From contig JAENXG010000136.1 of the NCBI GenBank assembly GCA_016649675.1, positions 1 to 6,552 of the forward strand: a stretch of DNA of 6,552 nucleotides, in the 5' to 3' direction. Below are positions 1-6,372 of this stretch, piece after piece. Position numbers and translations under genes: made by a program. Positions within the stretch are counted from its first letter, which is position 1, and each line of letters begins with the position of its first letter. This stretch comes from Methyloceanibacter sp. (GTDB lineage Bacteria; Pseudomonadota; Alphaproteobacteria; Rhizobiales; Methyloligellaceae). Below the pieces are notes generated by a model. That model did no database searches and had not been told where the DNA came from. It saw nothing but the letters and a program-made list of their open reading frames with translations.

Positions 1-891
1 GCCGTGAAGGCGCTGCAGGCCATTCCGCTCGTCGAGAGCGGGGCTGCAGACGCCTTGGCGCTTGGCGAGGACGAGCTTGCTGTGGCATGCGCCTCCCATA
101 GCGGCGATCCGGTTCATCTCGAAGCGGTGCGGAGCCTGCTTGCCAAAGCAGGGCTCGACGAGAGCGATCTTGCCTGCGGCGCCCATTGGCCGGTGAGCGA
201 AGCCGCGACGCGCGAGCTGATCCGTGCCGGCCGGCGCCCGCAAACCATCCATAACAATTGCTCGGGCAAGCATGCCGGCATGTTGGCGGCAACCGTCCAT
301 CTCGGGCTCGATCCACGCGGCTACGAGCGGCCGGACCATCCCCTGCAGGTCATGATCGCGCGAATCATTTCAGAGACTTGTGGAGTCGCGTTGGACCGCG
401 CTCGCATGGGCATCGATGGCTGCTCGGTACCGACCTGGGCGCTGCCGCTCGGCGCTCTGGCGCAAGGCTTTGCGCGACTGGGGACGGGGGAGGGGCTCAG
501 CCCCGAACGGACAAGCGCCGGGCAGAGGCTCGTTCGCGCCTGCTTTGCCTCTCCGGTGCTCGTCGCCGGGGAGGAGCGCTTCGACACCATCGTGCTGCGC
601 GGGCTGGCGCCTTCCGCCTTCGTCAAGGGCGGTGCTGAAGGGGTCCATTGCGCGGCGCTGCCCGAGCTTGGGCTTGGGCTTGCTCTCAAGATCGATGACG
701 GCGCAAAGCGCGGGGCGGAGCTGGCGCTCGCCCAAGTGCTCGCCGCGCTCGTCCCTCAGGCGCGATCTGTCCTCGCCGAACAGCTCAAAGGCGAGGTGCT
801 GAATTGGCGGGGCGTCGGCGTCGGACGCGTCACCGCCAGCGCCGATCTTGAGCAGGCGGTTGCCGCGCTTGAAGGGCTCGCGCTCGTCTAG
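1..891 (+). CDS. L-asparaginase, asparaginase II (ReAV-like) family, 5'-truncated by window edge
   Basis: It probably hydrolyses L-asparagine to aspartate and ammonia in the cytoplasm. The visible part is 296 codons. Position 4 is a GTG, but it is not the real start: the reading frame is open to position 1, and the first residues (Ala-Val/Met-Lys-Ala) match the interior Ser-Ala-x-Lys catalytic segment of the family, so roughly 48 N-terminal residues are missing. Counting the GTG as residue 1, Lys2 matches the first catalytic Lys of Rhizobium etli ReAV. Ser31 in CASHSGD matches its second catalytic Ser. Cys86 and Lys89 in NNCSGKHAGM together with Cys140 in GIDGCSVPTWA match its metal site, and Lys229 in LALKIDDG matches its second catalytic Lys. 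These correspondences come from memory of the ReAV structure papers, but the spacings fit (54 residues between the two Cys). It is unrelated to E. coli AnsA/AnsB despite the shared activity. It stands alone on the plus strand and runs head-on into the 911-2254 gene. A non-asparaginase amidohydrolase role cannot be excluded. Confidence 0.92.
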   Translation, partial: AVKALQAIPLVESGAADALALGEDELAVACASHSGDPVHLEAVRSLLAKAGLDESDLACGAHWPVSEAATRELIRAGRRPQTIHNNCSGKHAGMLAATVHLGLDPRGYERPDHPLQVMIARIISETCGVALDRARMGIDGCSVPTWALPLGALAQGFARLGTGEGLSPERTSAGQRLVRACFASPVLVAGEERFDTIVLRGLAPSAFVKGGAEGVHCAALPELGLGLALKIDDGAKRGAELALAQVLAALVPQARSVLAEQLKGEVLNWRGVGVGRVTASADLEQAVAALEGLALV

Positions 892-910
892 GCTCACAGA
901 CAGTGCGCCG

Positions 911-2254
911 CTAGCGCGCCACGTTCGAATAGACCGCGAGGTTGCGATAGGAAGCGGCGCTGGCGGTGACAAGATCGGGGCCGACTGGCGTCGCGCCGTC
1001 CATAGCGCGGATTGCTCCGTCCTTCGATCCGGTGATCAAGTTGTCGGTGATGAGCGCCGTTCCGGCCGACGGATCGGTCGAAACGCCGATGCCGATATGA
1101 GCGTTGCGGATGAGATTGTCGGTGACGCTCACGTCGCGCAGATAGTTGACCCAGCCGATGGCGATGCCGAAGCCGGGAGCATTCTCGATCACGTTGCCGC
1201 TGACGACGGTGTCAGCCTCGATGGAAATGCCGTTGCCTCTGGGATCGACATCCTTGCGGAAGAACAGGTTGCGGACAAGGTTGCCCTGCACGACGGCAAG
1301 CCTGCCGCCGTCGTTGAAGTTGGTCACCGAGATGCCGGTGGCGGCCTTGTCGACGATATTGTTGGCGATAATTGCGCCCTCGAAGGCGAACTCGGCATAA
1401 AGCGCGACCTCGCCCAGCCGTGCGCACGAATTCCCGATCATCTGGCAATTGGAGCCGGCATTGGAGCGGATCGCCGAGAAGGCACAATCGGCGATGCGAT
1501 TGCCGCTGACCAGCACGGAGCCCGCGCGAAACACGTTGACGGCGTTGCCGTTCTGCCCGTCGCCCCCGCTCTTGGCGGCGATGCGCTCGATGCGGTTCGA
1601 CGTGACGATGGTGCCGTCTTCGCCCGCCGCCGAGCGCCACACCTGGATGCCGTTATCGCCGCAGTCGCGCACATGGTTATGCGCGATCTCAAGACCGGTC
1701 GCGTCCTCGCTGAAAAGACCTCCTTTACGGATGTCGCCGATCTCGCAATCGCTGATGCGGCCGGACACCTTGCGCAGCACCACACCGTCCTCGGCACTGC
1801 CGAGGATGCGGCAGTCTGAGATAACGAGCCCTTTGACCTGCTCGGCCATGAGGAGGGCGCCACCATCGATCGGCTTTGCTTCGCCGGCGAGCGTGAGCCC
1901 GGTCAGGCGAATGTCGGCTGCATCCTCGATGCTGATGAGCGCGCCGCCGCCATTGTAGCGAAGGACGGATTTACCCGGCACGCCTTGGATTTGCGTGCCC
2001 GATTTGAGCTCGAGCTTGGTGGTTGTGTAGTTGCCCGGCGGGAGGAAGAACGGCGTGCCCGATTGGGCCGCTCGATCGGCTGCCTCCTGCAGGCTTGCGG
2101 TCTGGTCGATGCCGTCCCCCGGCACGATGCCATAGGTGCTGAACGGCTGCGGGATGTCCGCCTCCGCGCGCGCCTGCGCCGTCCGCGGGCCTGAAGCGAG
2201 GGCGACGCCCATGCCAAGGGTGCCGAGCATCACTTGCCTGCGCCCGACGGTCAT
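911..2254 (-). CDS. Tat-exported right-handed beta-helix repeat protein of unknown function (TIGR03808-like)
   Basis: A 447-residue protein predicted to be exported folded by the twin-arginine pathway. Its N-terminus has Arg5-Arg6 in VGRRQVML, a hydrophobic stretch at about 9-20 and Ala-x-Ala cleavage options ending at 28, 30 or 32. Residues about 40-95 resemble the entry segment of pectate-lyase-like beta-helix proteins (GDGIDQTASLQEA, then LPPGNY). From about 115 to 407 there are 12 coils with the core pattern [V/I]-x-x-N-x-[I/V] spaced 22-32 residues apart; the Asn position is occupied at 193, 220, 252, 275, 299, 325, 354, 380 and 405. It matches my recollection of the 'twin-arg-translocated uncharacterized repeat protein' family found in Hyphomicrobiales. 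No enzyme active site is recognisable, so carbohydrate binding or cleavage is only inferred from the fold. The ATG at 2254 is preceded by a good ribosome site and lies 3 bases after the pyroglutamyl-peptidase stop. It is the last gene of the minus-strand series. Confidence 0.9.
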   Translation of the reverse strand: MTVGRRQVMLGTLGMGVALASGPRTAQARAEADIPQPFSTYGIVPGDGIDQTASLQEAADRAAQSGTPFFLPPGNYTTTKLELKSGTQIQGVPGKSVLRYNGGGALISIEDAADIRLTGLTLAGEAKPIDGGALLMAEQVKGLVISDCRILGSAEDGVVLRKVSGRISDCEIGDIRKGGLFSEDATGLEIAHNHVRDCGDNGIQVWRSAAGEDGTIVTSNRIERIAAKSGGDGQNGNAVNVFRAGSVLVSGNRIADCAFSAIRSNAGSNCQMIGNSCARLGEVALYAEFAFEGAIIANNIVDKAATGISVTNFNDGGRLAVVQGNLVRNLFFRKDVDPRGNGISIEADTVVSGNVIENAPGFGIAIGWVNYLRDVSVTDNLIRNAHIGIGVSTDPSAGTALITDNLITGSKDGAIRAMDGATPVGPDLVTASAASYRNLAVYSNVAR

Positions 2255-2257
2255 GAC

Positions 2258-2953
2258 TTACGCTTCCTTTGCATTCAAGCGCGCTTCGCTCAGAGCAAAT
2301 CCGGGCGCAGCCCGATCCGCCATCGGCGTTGCTCCGAGGCGCCCGTTGGCGAAGGCAAGGACGAGGCGCAACGTATCTTCGGCGCCGTGCAGGAGCTGGG
2401 CCTCGTTGAACGGACCGCCAAGGGGCGCCCCGTGCGGGACATGCACGAAGAGCGCGACGGGAGGGCTCTCCTGCCGCCCCGCCCATTCAAGCGAGAGATA
2501 GTAGAGAAAATTGCAGAGATAGCGCCCGGCGGAGCGCGACGTTATTGCGGCATGGCCGCGTGCGTTGAGCTCGGCGGCGAGCGTGCTGGCCGGAAGCCCA
2601 GTGTCGAGGCGGCCGGGTCCGTCGGCAAGGATCGCGGGGCCCGCCGGCAGCTTCCGAGAAGCGTCGGCGCGAGGCAAAGCGCGGTTGTAAGCCGAGCGCT
2701 CGATGCGGAAAGACCGGGCGCGCTCACTGAGACCAAAATGAATCATTACACGCGGTTGCAGCGTCTCGCAGAGACGAGGCATCAGCACAGAAACGGCCTC
2801 CCACTCCGTGGGCAGGACCAGTGCATGAAGCTCGCAATCAAGCCCGAGGGATGGCGCCCGCTCTGCCAGCGTTTCGGCAAGCCAGCCCGACGGATTGTCG
2901 CTGATACCGGGAAACGGACCGAAGCCCGTGAGGAGGACACGCGGTCTCGCCAT
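2258..2953 (-). CDS. pcp: Pyroglutamyl-peptidase I (cysteine peptidase family C15)
   Basis: A 231-residue cytoplasmic peptidase expected to remove N-terminal pyroglutamate (5-oxoproline) from peptides. The family N-terminus is clear (RVLLTGFGPFPG at 5-16, then DNPSGW). The catalytic triad is visible: Glu85 in SFRIERSAYN, Cys147 in SAGRYLCN and His171 in LFVHVPHG, with spacing typical of C15 enzymes (about 215-230 residues). The frame stays open upstream to position 3049, but that would overlap the end of meaB. The ATG at 2953 puts the conserved core directly at the N-terminus, so it is preferred. The sequence before it has only a weak ribosome site (GGGG about 12 bases upstream). It lies 55 bases after meaB and 3 bases before the Tat-protein gene, whose ribosome site overlaps its last codons. 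Regulation is probably as part of the minus-strand transcript. The true substrate specificity is not shown by the sequence. Confidence 0.93.
   Translation of the reverse strand: MARPRVLLTGFGPFPGISDNPSGWLAETLAERAPSLGLDCELHALVLPTEWEAVSVLMPRLCETLQPRVMIHFGLSERARSFRIERSAYNRALPRADASRKLPAGPAILADGPGRLDTGLPASTLAAELNARGHAAITSRSAGRYLCNFLYYLSLEWAGRQESPPVALFVHVPHGAPLGGPFNEAQLLHGAEDTLRLVLAFANGRLGATPMADRAAPGFALSEARLNAKEA
2263..2270 (-). promoter_or_regulatory. Ribosome binding site of the Tat beta-helix gene, embedded in the end of pcp
   Basis: Read on the minus strand this is AAAGGAAG, 8 bases before the ATG at 2254. It lies inside the last Lys-Glu codons of pcp, and the pcp TAA falls between it and the next start. 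This supports the 2254 start and suggests that ribosomes finishing pcp feed the downstream gene. It is the best Shine-Dalgarno match among the gene starts in this window. Confidence 0.65.
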
Positions 2954-3008
2954 GCTTCTGGATACCCCGTGGTTCAGGCGAGAGGGAAGCGATTTCGGCC
3001 TTAACGGT

Positions 3009-4022
3009 TTACTCTGCGTCCTTGATGCCGGCGAGACGGGCAAGCTCATGGGCCGCGGCGCCAGGCGTCATCTCGCCCGATCGTACCTTGTCCTCCAATT
3101 CGCGAAAGTGGCGGGCCGCGCGCTTGCCGCCCTTGAAGGCGGCGAGAAGGCGTTGCTCGAAAATCTCGCGCATCCAGGACGCGGCCTGATCGCTGCGCCG
3201 CTCGAGAAGGGCGCCCGAGGCGGCGAGCACTTCATGCCGCTCCTTCACCTTCGTCCATAGCTCGTCGAGCCCCTTGTTCTCCCGCGCCGACAGCGTGAGC
3301 ACTTGGGGCTCCCAGTTCGGATGGCCGGCGGCAAGAATATGGAGCGCGGTCCGATATTCCATCGCCGCCCGATTGGCGCGTTCGATCTGGCCGCTGTCGG
3401 CCTTGTTGACGGCGATGATGTCGGCGAGCTCCAGCAGCCCGCGCTTGATGCCCTGTAGCTCGTCGCCTGCGCCCGGGATTGCCACCACGACGAAGACATC
3501 GACCATGTTGGCGACGGCGGTCTCGGACTGGCCGACGCCCACGGTCTCCACCAGCACCACGTCGTAGCCGGCGGCCTCGGCGAGAGCGATGGTCTCCCGC
3601 GTGGTCTTGGTGACGCCGCCAAGGCTGTCGCCGGCGGGAGAGGGGCGGATGAAGGCGGATGGCTCGGTGGCGAGCCGGCCCATGCGGGTCTTATCGCCGA
3701 GGATGGAGCCGCCGCTCCGGGACGAGGTCGGATCGACGGCCAGCACGGCGACCTTGTGGCCCTGGCCAATGAGGTTGAGCCCAAGCTGATCGATCAGGGT
3801 GGATTTGCCGGCGCCCGGGACGCCGCTGATGCCGACACGCAGAGCGTGGCCGGTGTGAGGCAGCAGGCGCTCGAGCAGCGCTTGCGCCCGCGCCTGATCC
3901 TCGCGCTTGGCGCTCTCAATGAGGGTGATGGCGCGAGCGAGCGCGACCCGGTCGCCGCTGCGGATGGCCTCGGCGGTGCGGTTCGTCTCGCTCCTCGATT
4001 TGGCATCGCCCTGCATGGGCAT
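3009..4022 (-). CDS. meaB: Methylmalonyl-CoA mutase-associated GTPase MeaB (ArgK family)
   Basis: A P-loop GTPase of 337 residues that binds methylmalonyl-CoA mutase, gates loading of adenosylcobalamin and helps remove damaged cofactor. It is cytoplasmic. Visible motifs: Walker A GVPGAGKST at 67-75; AVDPTSSRSGGSILGDKTRM at 95-114, which is highly characteristic of the family; FIRPSPAGDSLGG at 124-136; the G3-type ETVGVGQSE at 159-167; NKAD at 206-209 (guanine specificity); and SA at 245-246 (G5). A C-terminal helical tail follows from about 255. Three in-frame starts lie close together: TTG at 4037, ATG at 4022 and ATG at 4016. None has a good ribosome site. The first ATG is chosen because ATG is favoured and the length fits the family (about 330); the other starts change it by only 2-5 residues. 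It lies downstream of mutB on the same strand, its usual partner. Some old annotations call this family 'LAO/AO transport ATPase' (ArgK), which is misleading. Confidence 0.96.
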   Translation of the reverse strand: MPMQGDAKSRSETNRTAEAIRSGDRVALARAITLIESAKREDQARAQALLERLLPHTGHALRVGISGVPGAGKSTLIDQLGLNLIGQGHKVAVLAVDPTSSRSGGSILGDKTRMGRLATEPSAFIRPSPAGDSLGGVTKTTRETIALAEAAGYDVVLVETVGVGQSETAVANMVDVFVVVAIPGAGDELQGIKRGLLELADIIAVNKADSGQIERANRAAMEYRTALHILAAGHPNWEPQVLTLSARENKGLDELWTKVKERHEVLAASGALLERRSDQAASWMREIFEQRLLAAFKGGKRAARHFRELEDKVRSGEMTPGAAAHELARLAGIKDAE

Positions 4023-4188
4023 GCGGCGTAGGGGCAAACAAGCGCCAACGCAAGATGGTTATGGGTAGCCGGTCGCCTCAGCGGCGCAAGACGCCGATCA
4101 CTTTGCTGGCAAAGCTTAAACGCTCGGCCATGATTCTGATCACATAGGTCAGAAGGGCTTCGGCGAGCCCCCCGAGATTCTCAAACTC
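4023..4188 (-). other. Intergenic region between mutB and meaB with three small inverted repeats
   Basis: 166 bases without a convincing gene. Three short hairpin-forming sequences are visible: 4155-4170 (5-bp stem GGGCT/AGCCC, 6-base loop), 4101-4114 (5-bp stem CTTTG/CAAAG, 4-base loop) and 4082-4096 (5-bp stem CGGCG/CGCCG, 5-base loop). None is followed by a T-run on the minus strand, so none looks like an intrinsic terminator and transcription probably continues into meaB. No clear -35/-10 promoter pair was found. The frame of mutB is open again for 36 codons after its TAG, treated separately as an observation. With this GC content such short stems can arise by chance. Confidence 0.45.
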
Positions 4189-6366
4189 CTACTCGGCCGC
4201 TTGCTTCGACTTCGCCGAAGTGTCGCAGCCGAGCTTCTTGAGGAGGTCGATGGCGGCGTCGGCGATCGGCGTGCCGGGACCGAAGATGGCCTTGGCGCCA
4301 GCCTCGTAGAGCGCGGGATAGTCTTGCGGGGGGATGACGCCGCCGACCACGATCATGATGTCGCCGCGGCCTTGTTCCTCGAGCGCCTCGCGAAGTGCGG
4401 GCACCAACGTCAGGTGGCCGGCGGCGAGCGAGGACACGCCGACGATATGCACGTCGTTCTCGACCGCCTGACGCGCGGCTTCCTCCGGTGTCTGGAACAG
4501 GGGCCCGATATCCACGTCGAAGCCGAGATCGGCGAAGGCGCTAGCGATGACCTTCTGCCCCCGATCATGCCCGTCCTGGCCCATCTTGGCGACGAGGATG
4601 CGGGGGCGCCGCCCATGCTCGGTCTCGAACTGGTCGATCAGCTCCTTGATGCGGGTCATGCTTCCGTCCATGCGACCCATCTCCGCCTTGTAGACCCCGG
4701 TGATCGCCGAAACCTCCGCCCGGTGGCGCCCGTAAACCTTCTCGAGCGCGTAGGAAATCTCGCCGACCGTCGCCTTGGCGCGGGCGGCTTCCACGGCGCC
4801 TTCGAGCAGATTGCCGGTGCCTGTCTCAGCGCTTTGGGTGAGCGCGTCAAGCGTGCGATGCACGGCGGCCTCGTCACGCTCGGACCGGAGGCGGGCGAGC
4901 TTATCCAGCTGCTGCCGCCGCACCGAGCGGTTGTCCACTTTCAGGACGGCGATGTCCGCGTCACTGCCGGGGCGGTATTTGTTCACGCCGACGATGGTCT
5001 GGCGCTTCGAATCGATGCGTCCTTGGGTGGCGGTGGCGGCCTGCTCGATCATGCGTTTTGGGATGCCGGCCTCGATGGCCTTCGCCATACCGCCGAACTT
5101 TTCCACTTCCGCGATATGCTTCAAGGCGCGCGCGGCGAGATCGTAAGTGAGGCGCTCGACATAGAAGCTCCCGCCCCACGGGTCGATGATGCGGGTGGTG
5201 CCGGATTCTTGCTGCAGCATGAGCTGGGTGTTGCGGGCGATGCGCGCCGAGAAATCGGTGGGCAGCGCGAGCGCCTCGTCCAGCGCATTGGTATGCAGCG
5301 ACTGGGTATGGCCTTGCGTTGCCGCCATGGCCTCGACGCAGGTGCGCACCACGTTGTTGAACACGTCCTGGGCGGCAAGGCTCCAGCCGCTCGTCTGGCA
5401 ATGGGTGCGCAGCGCAAGCGAGCGCGGGTCCTTCGGCGCGAACTCCTCTTGCATCAGCTTCGCCCACAGGAGGCGCGCGGCGCGCATCTTGGCGATCTCC
5501 ATGAAGAAGTTCATGCCGATCGCCCAGAAGAAGGACAGCCGCGGCGCAAAAGCATCGACGTCGAGACCGGTGGCAACGCCCGCGCGCACATATTCGATGC
5601 CGTCGGCGAGCGTATAGGCGAGCTCGAGGTCGGCGGTCGCTCCCGCCTCCTGCATGTGATAGCCGGAGATCGAGATCGAGTTGAATTTCGGCATCTTCTT
5701 GCTGGTGTAGGCGAAGATGTCCGACACGATGCGCATCGAAGGCGTGGGCGGATAGATATAGGTGTTGCGCACCATGAACTCTTTCAGGATGTCGTTCTGG
5801 ATGGTGCCTGAGAGCTTCTCAGGCGGCACGCCCTGCTCCTCACCGGCGACGATGAAGAGCGCGAGCACGGGCAGCACCGCCCCGTTCATGGTCATGGAGA
5901 CGGAGACATGGTCGAGCGGGATGCCGTCGAACAGGGTGCGCATGTCGTAGATGGAATCGATGGCGACGCCCGCCATGCCCACGTCGCCGGTCACGCGCGG
6001 ATGGTCGGAGTCGTAGCCGCGATGGGTGGCGAGGTCGAAGGCGATGGAGACGCCCTGCTGGCCCGCGGCGAGGTTCCGCCGATAGAAGGCGTTGGAGTCC
6101 TCGGCGGTGGAGAAGCCTGAATATTGCCGGACCGTCCAAGGCCGCTGCACATACATGGTGGGGTAGGGGCCGCGCAGATAAGGCGGCAGCCCCGGCAAAC
6201 CGTCGAGGAAGAGGAAGTCGAGGCCGGCGATATCCTGCGCGCCGTAAGCCGGCTTCACCGCGATGCCTTCGGGCGTCTGCCAGGCGGCGGCCGTTGCGGG
6301 AGCGGTGGCGACAGACCCGGTCCGACTGTCGAAATTCACCTCGGCGAAGGAGGGTATGCGCGTCAT
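4189..6366 (-). CDS. mutB: Methylmalonyl-CoA mutase large (catalytic) subunit
   Basis: A 725-residue catalytic subunit of adenosylcobalamin-dependent methylmalonyl-CoA mutase, which interconverts (R)-methylmalonyl-CoA and succinyl-CoA in the cytoplasm. The N-terminal TIM-barrel domain covers about 40-560. Residues matching the Propionibacterium enzyme are all present: Tyr82 in VRQYSGFST, Gln190 and Arg200 around the substrate, and Tyr236-His237 in ISGYHMQEAGA. The segment DLATHRGYDSDHPRV at 111-125 is the methylmalonyl type, unlike the ethylmalonyl- or isobutyryl-CoA mutases. The C-terminal cobalamin domain (about 585-715) has GQDGHDRG with the cobalt ligand His600, Ser645-x-Leu647 and Gly675-Gly676. 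Length is normal (about 710-750) and no lesion is seen. The ATG at 6366 starts 6 bases after the mutA stop with no good ribosome site, suggesting translational coupling. Also called scpA or mcmA in other genomes. It serves propionyl-CoA breakdown and, where present, the ethylmalonyl-CoA pathway. Confidence 0.98.
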   Translation of the reverse strand: MTRIPSFAEVNFDSRTGSVATAPATAAAWQTPEGIAVKPAYGAQDIAGLDFLFLDGLPGLPPYLRGPYPTMYVQRPWTVRQYSGFSTAEDSNAFYRRNLAAGQQGVSIAFDLATHRGYDSDHPRVTGDVGMAGVAIDSIYDMRTLFDGIPLDHVSVSMTMNGAVLPVLALFIVAGEEQGVPPEKLSGTIQNDILKEFMVRNTYIYPPTPSMRIVSDIFAYTSKKMPKFNSISISGYHMQEAGATADLELAYTLADGIEYVRAGVATGLDVDAFAPRLSFFWAIGMNFFMEIAKMRAARLLWAKLMQEEFAPKDPRSLALRTHCQTSGWSLAAQDVFNNVVRTCVEAMAATQGHTQSLHTNALDEALALPTDFSARIARNTQLMLQQESGTTRIIDPWGGSFYVERLTYDLAARALKHIAEVEKFGGMAKAIEAGIPKRMIEQAATATQGRIDSKRQTIVGVNKYRPGSDADIAVLKVDNRSVRRQQLDKLARLRSERDEAAVHRTLDALTQSAETGTGNLLEGAVEAARAKATVGEISYALEKVYGRHRAEVSAITGVYKAEMGRMDGSMTRIKELIDQFETEHGRRPRILVAKMGQDGHDRGQKVIASAFADLGFDVDIGPLFQTPEEAARQAVENDVHIVGVSSLAAGHLTLVPALREALEEQGRGDIMIVVGGVIPPQDYPALYEAGAKAIFGPGTPIADAAIDLLKKLGCDTSAKSKQAAE

Positions 6367-6372
6367 TTTCGG

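Noticed and set aside
667..682. Tandem hexamer CTTGGG repeated about 2.7 times inside the asparaginase gene
   Set aside because: It encodes an ordinary Leu-Gly-Leu-Gly stretch and is in frame; a brief codon-level coincidence with no sign of a functional repeat.
903..919. Inverted repeat GTGCGC/GCGCGC as a bidirectional terminator
   Set aside because: The stem is short and includes a G-T pair, and no T-run follows on either strand; too weak to annotate.
370..972. A 200-codon minus-strand open frame over the asparaginase gene
   Set aside because: It is a shadow of the asparaginase coding strand: Arg/Pro/Ser-rich, no motifs, overlapping an identified gene.
848..1819. A 323-codon plus-strand open frame overlapping the asparaginase end and the beta-helix gene
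   Set aside because: Its Ala/Asp/Val-rich translation mirrors the repeats of the minus-strand beta-helix gene. It has no family resemblance or ribosome site, and it overlaps two well-supported genes.
2234..3004. A 256-codon plus-strand open frame opposite pcp
   Set aside because: The pcp frame on the other strand has an intact catalytic triad and family motifs. This one is low in hydrophobic content and has no recognisable domain.
4023..4188. Small protein gene or cobalamin riboswitch in the mutB-meaB gap
   Set aside because: No start codon with a ribosome site gives a credible product (the longest ATG-started frame found is 17 codons). The gap also shows no B12-box-like conserved element and is shorter than a typical cobalamin riboswitch.
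4201..5811. A 536-codon open frame on the plus strand, antisense to mutB
   Set aside because: It lies wholly within mutB, whose product is unmistakable. The translation is rich in Arg/Gly/His/Asp with no recognisable domain, as expected for the complement of a high-GC gene.
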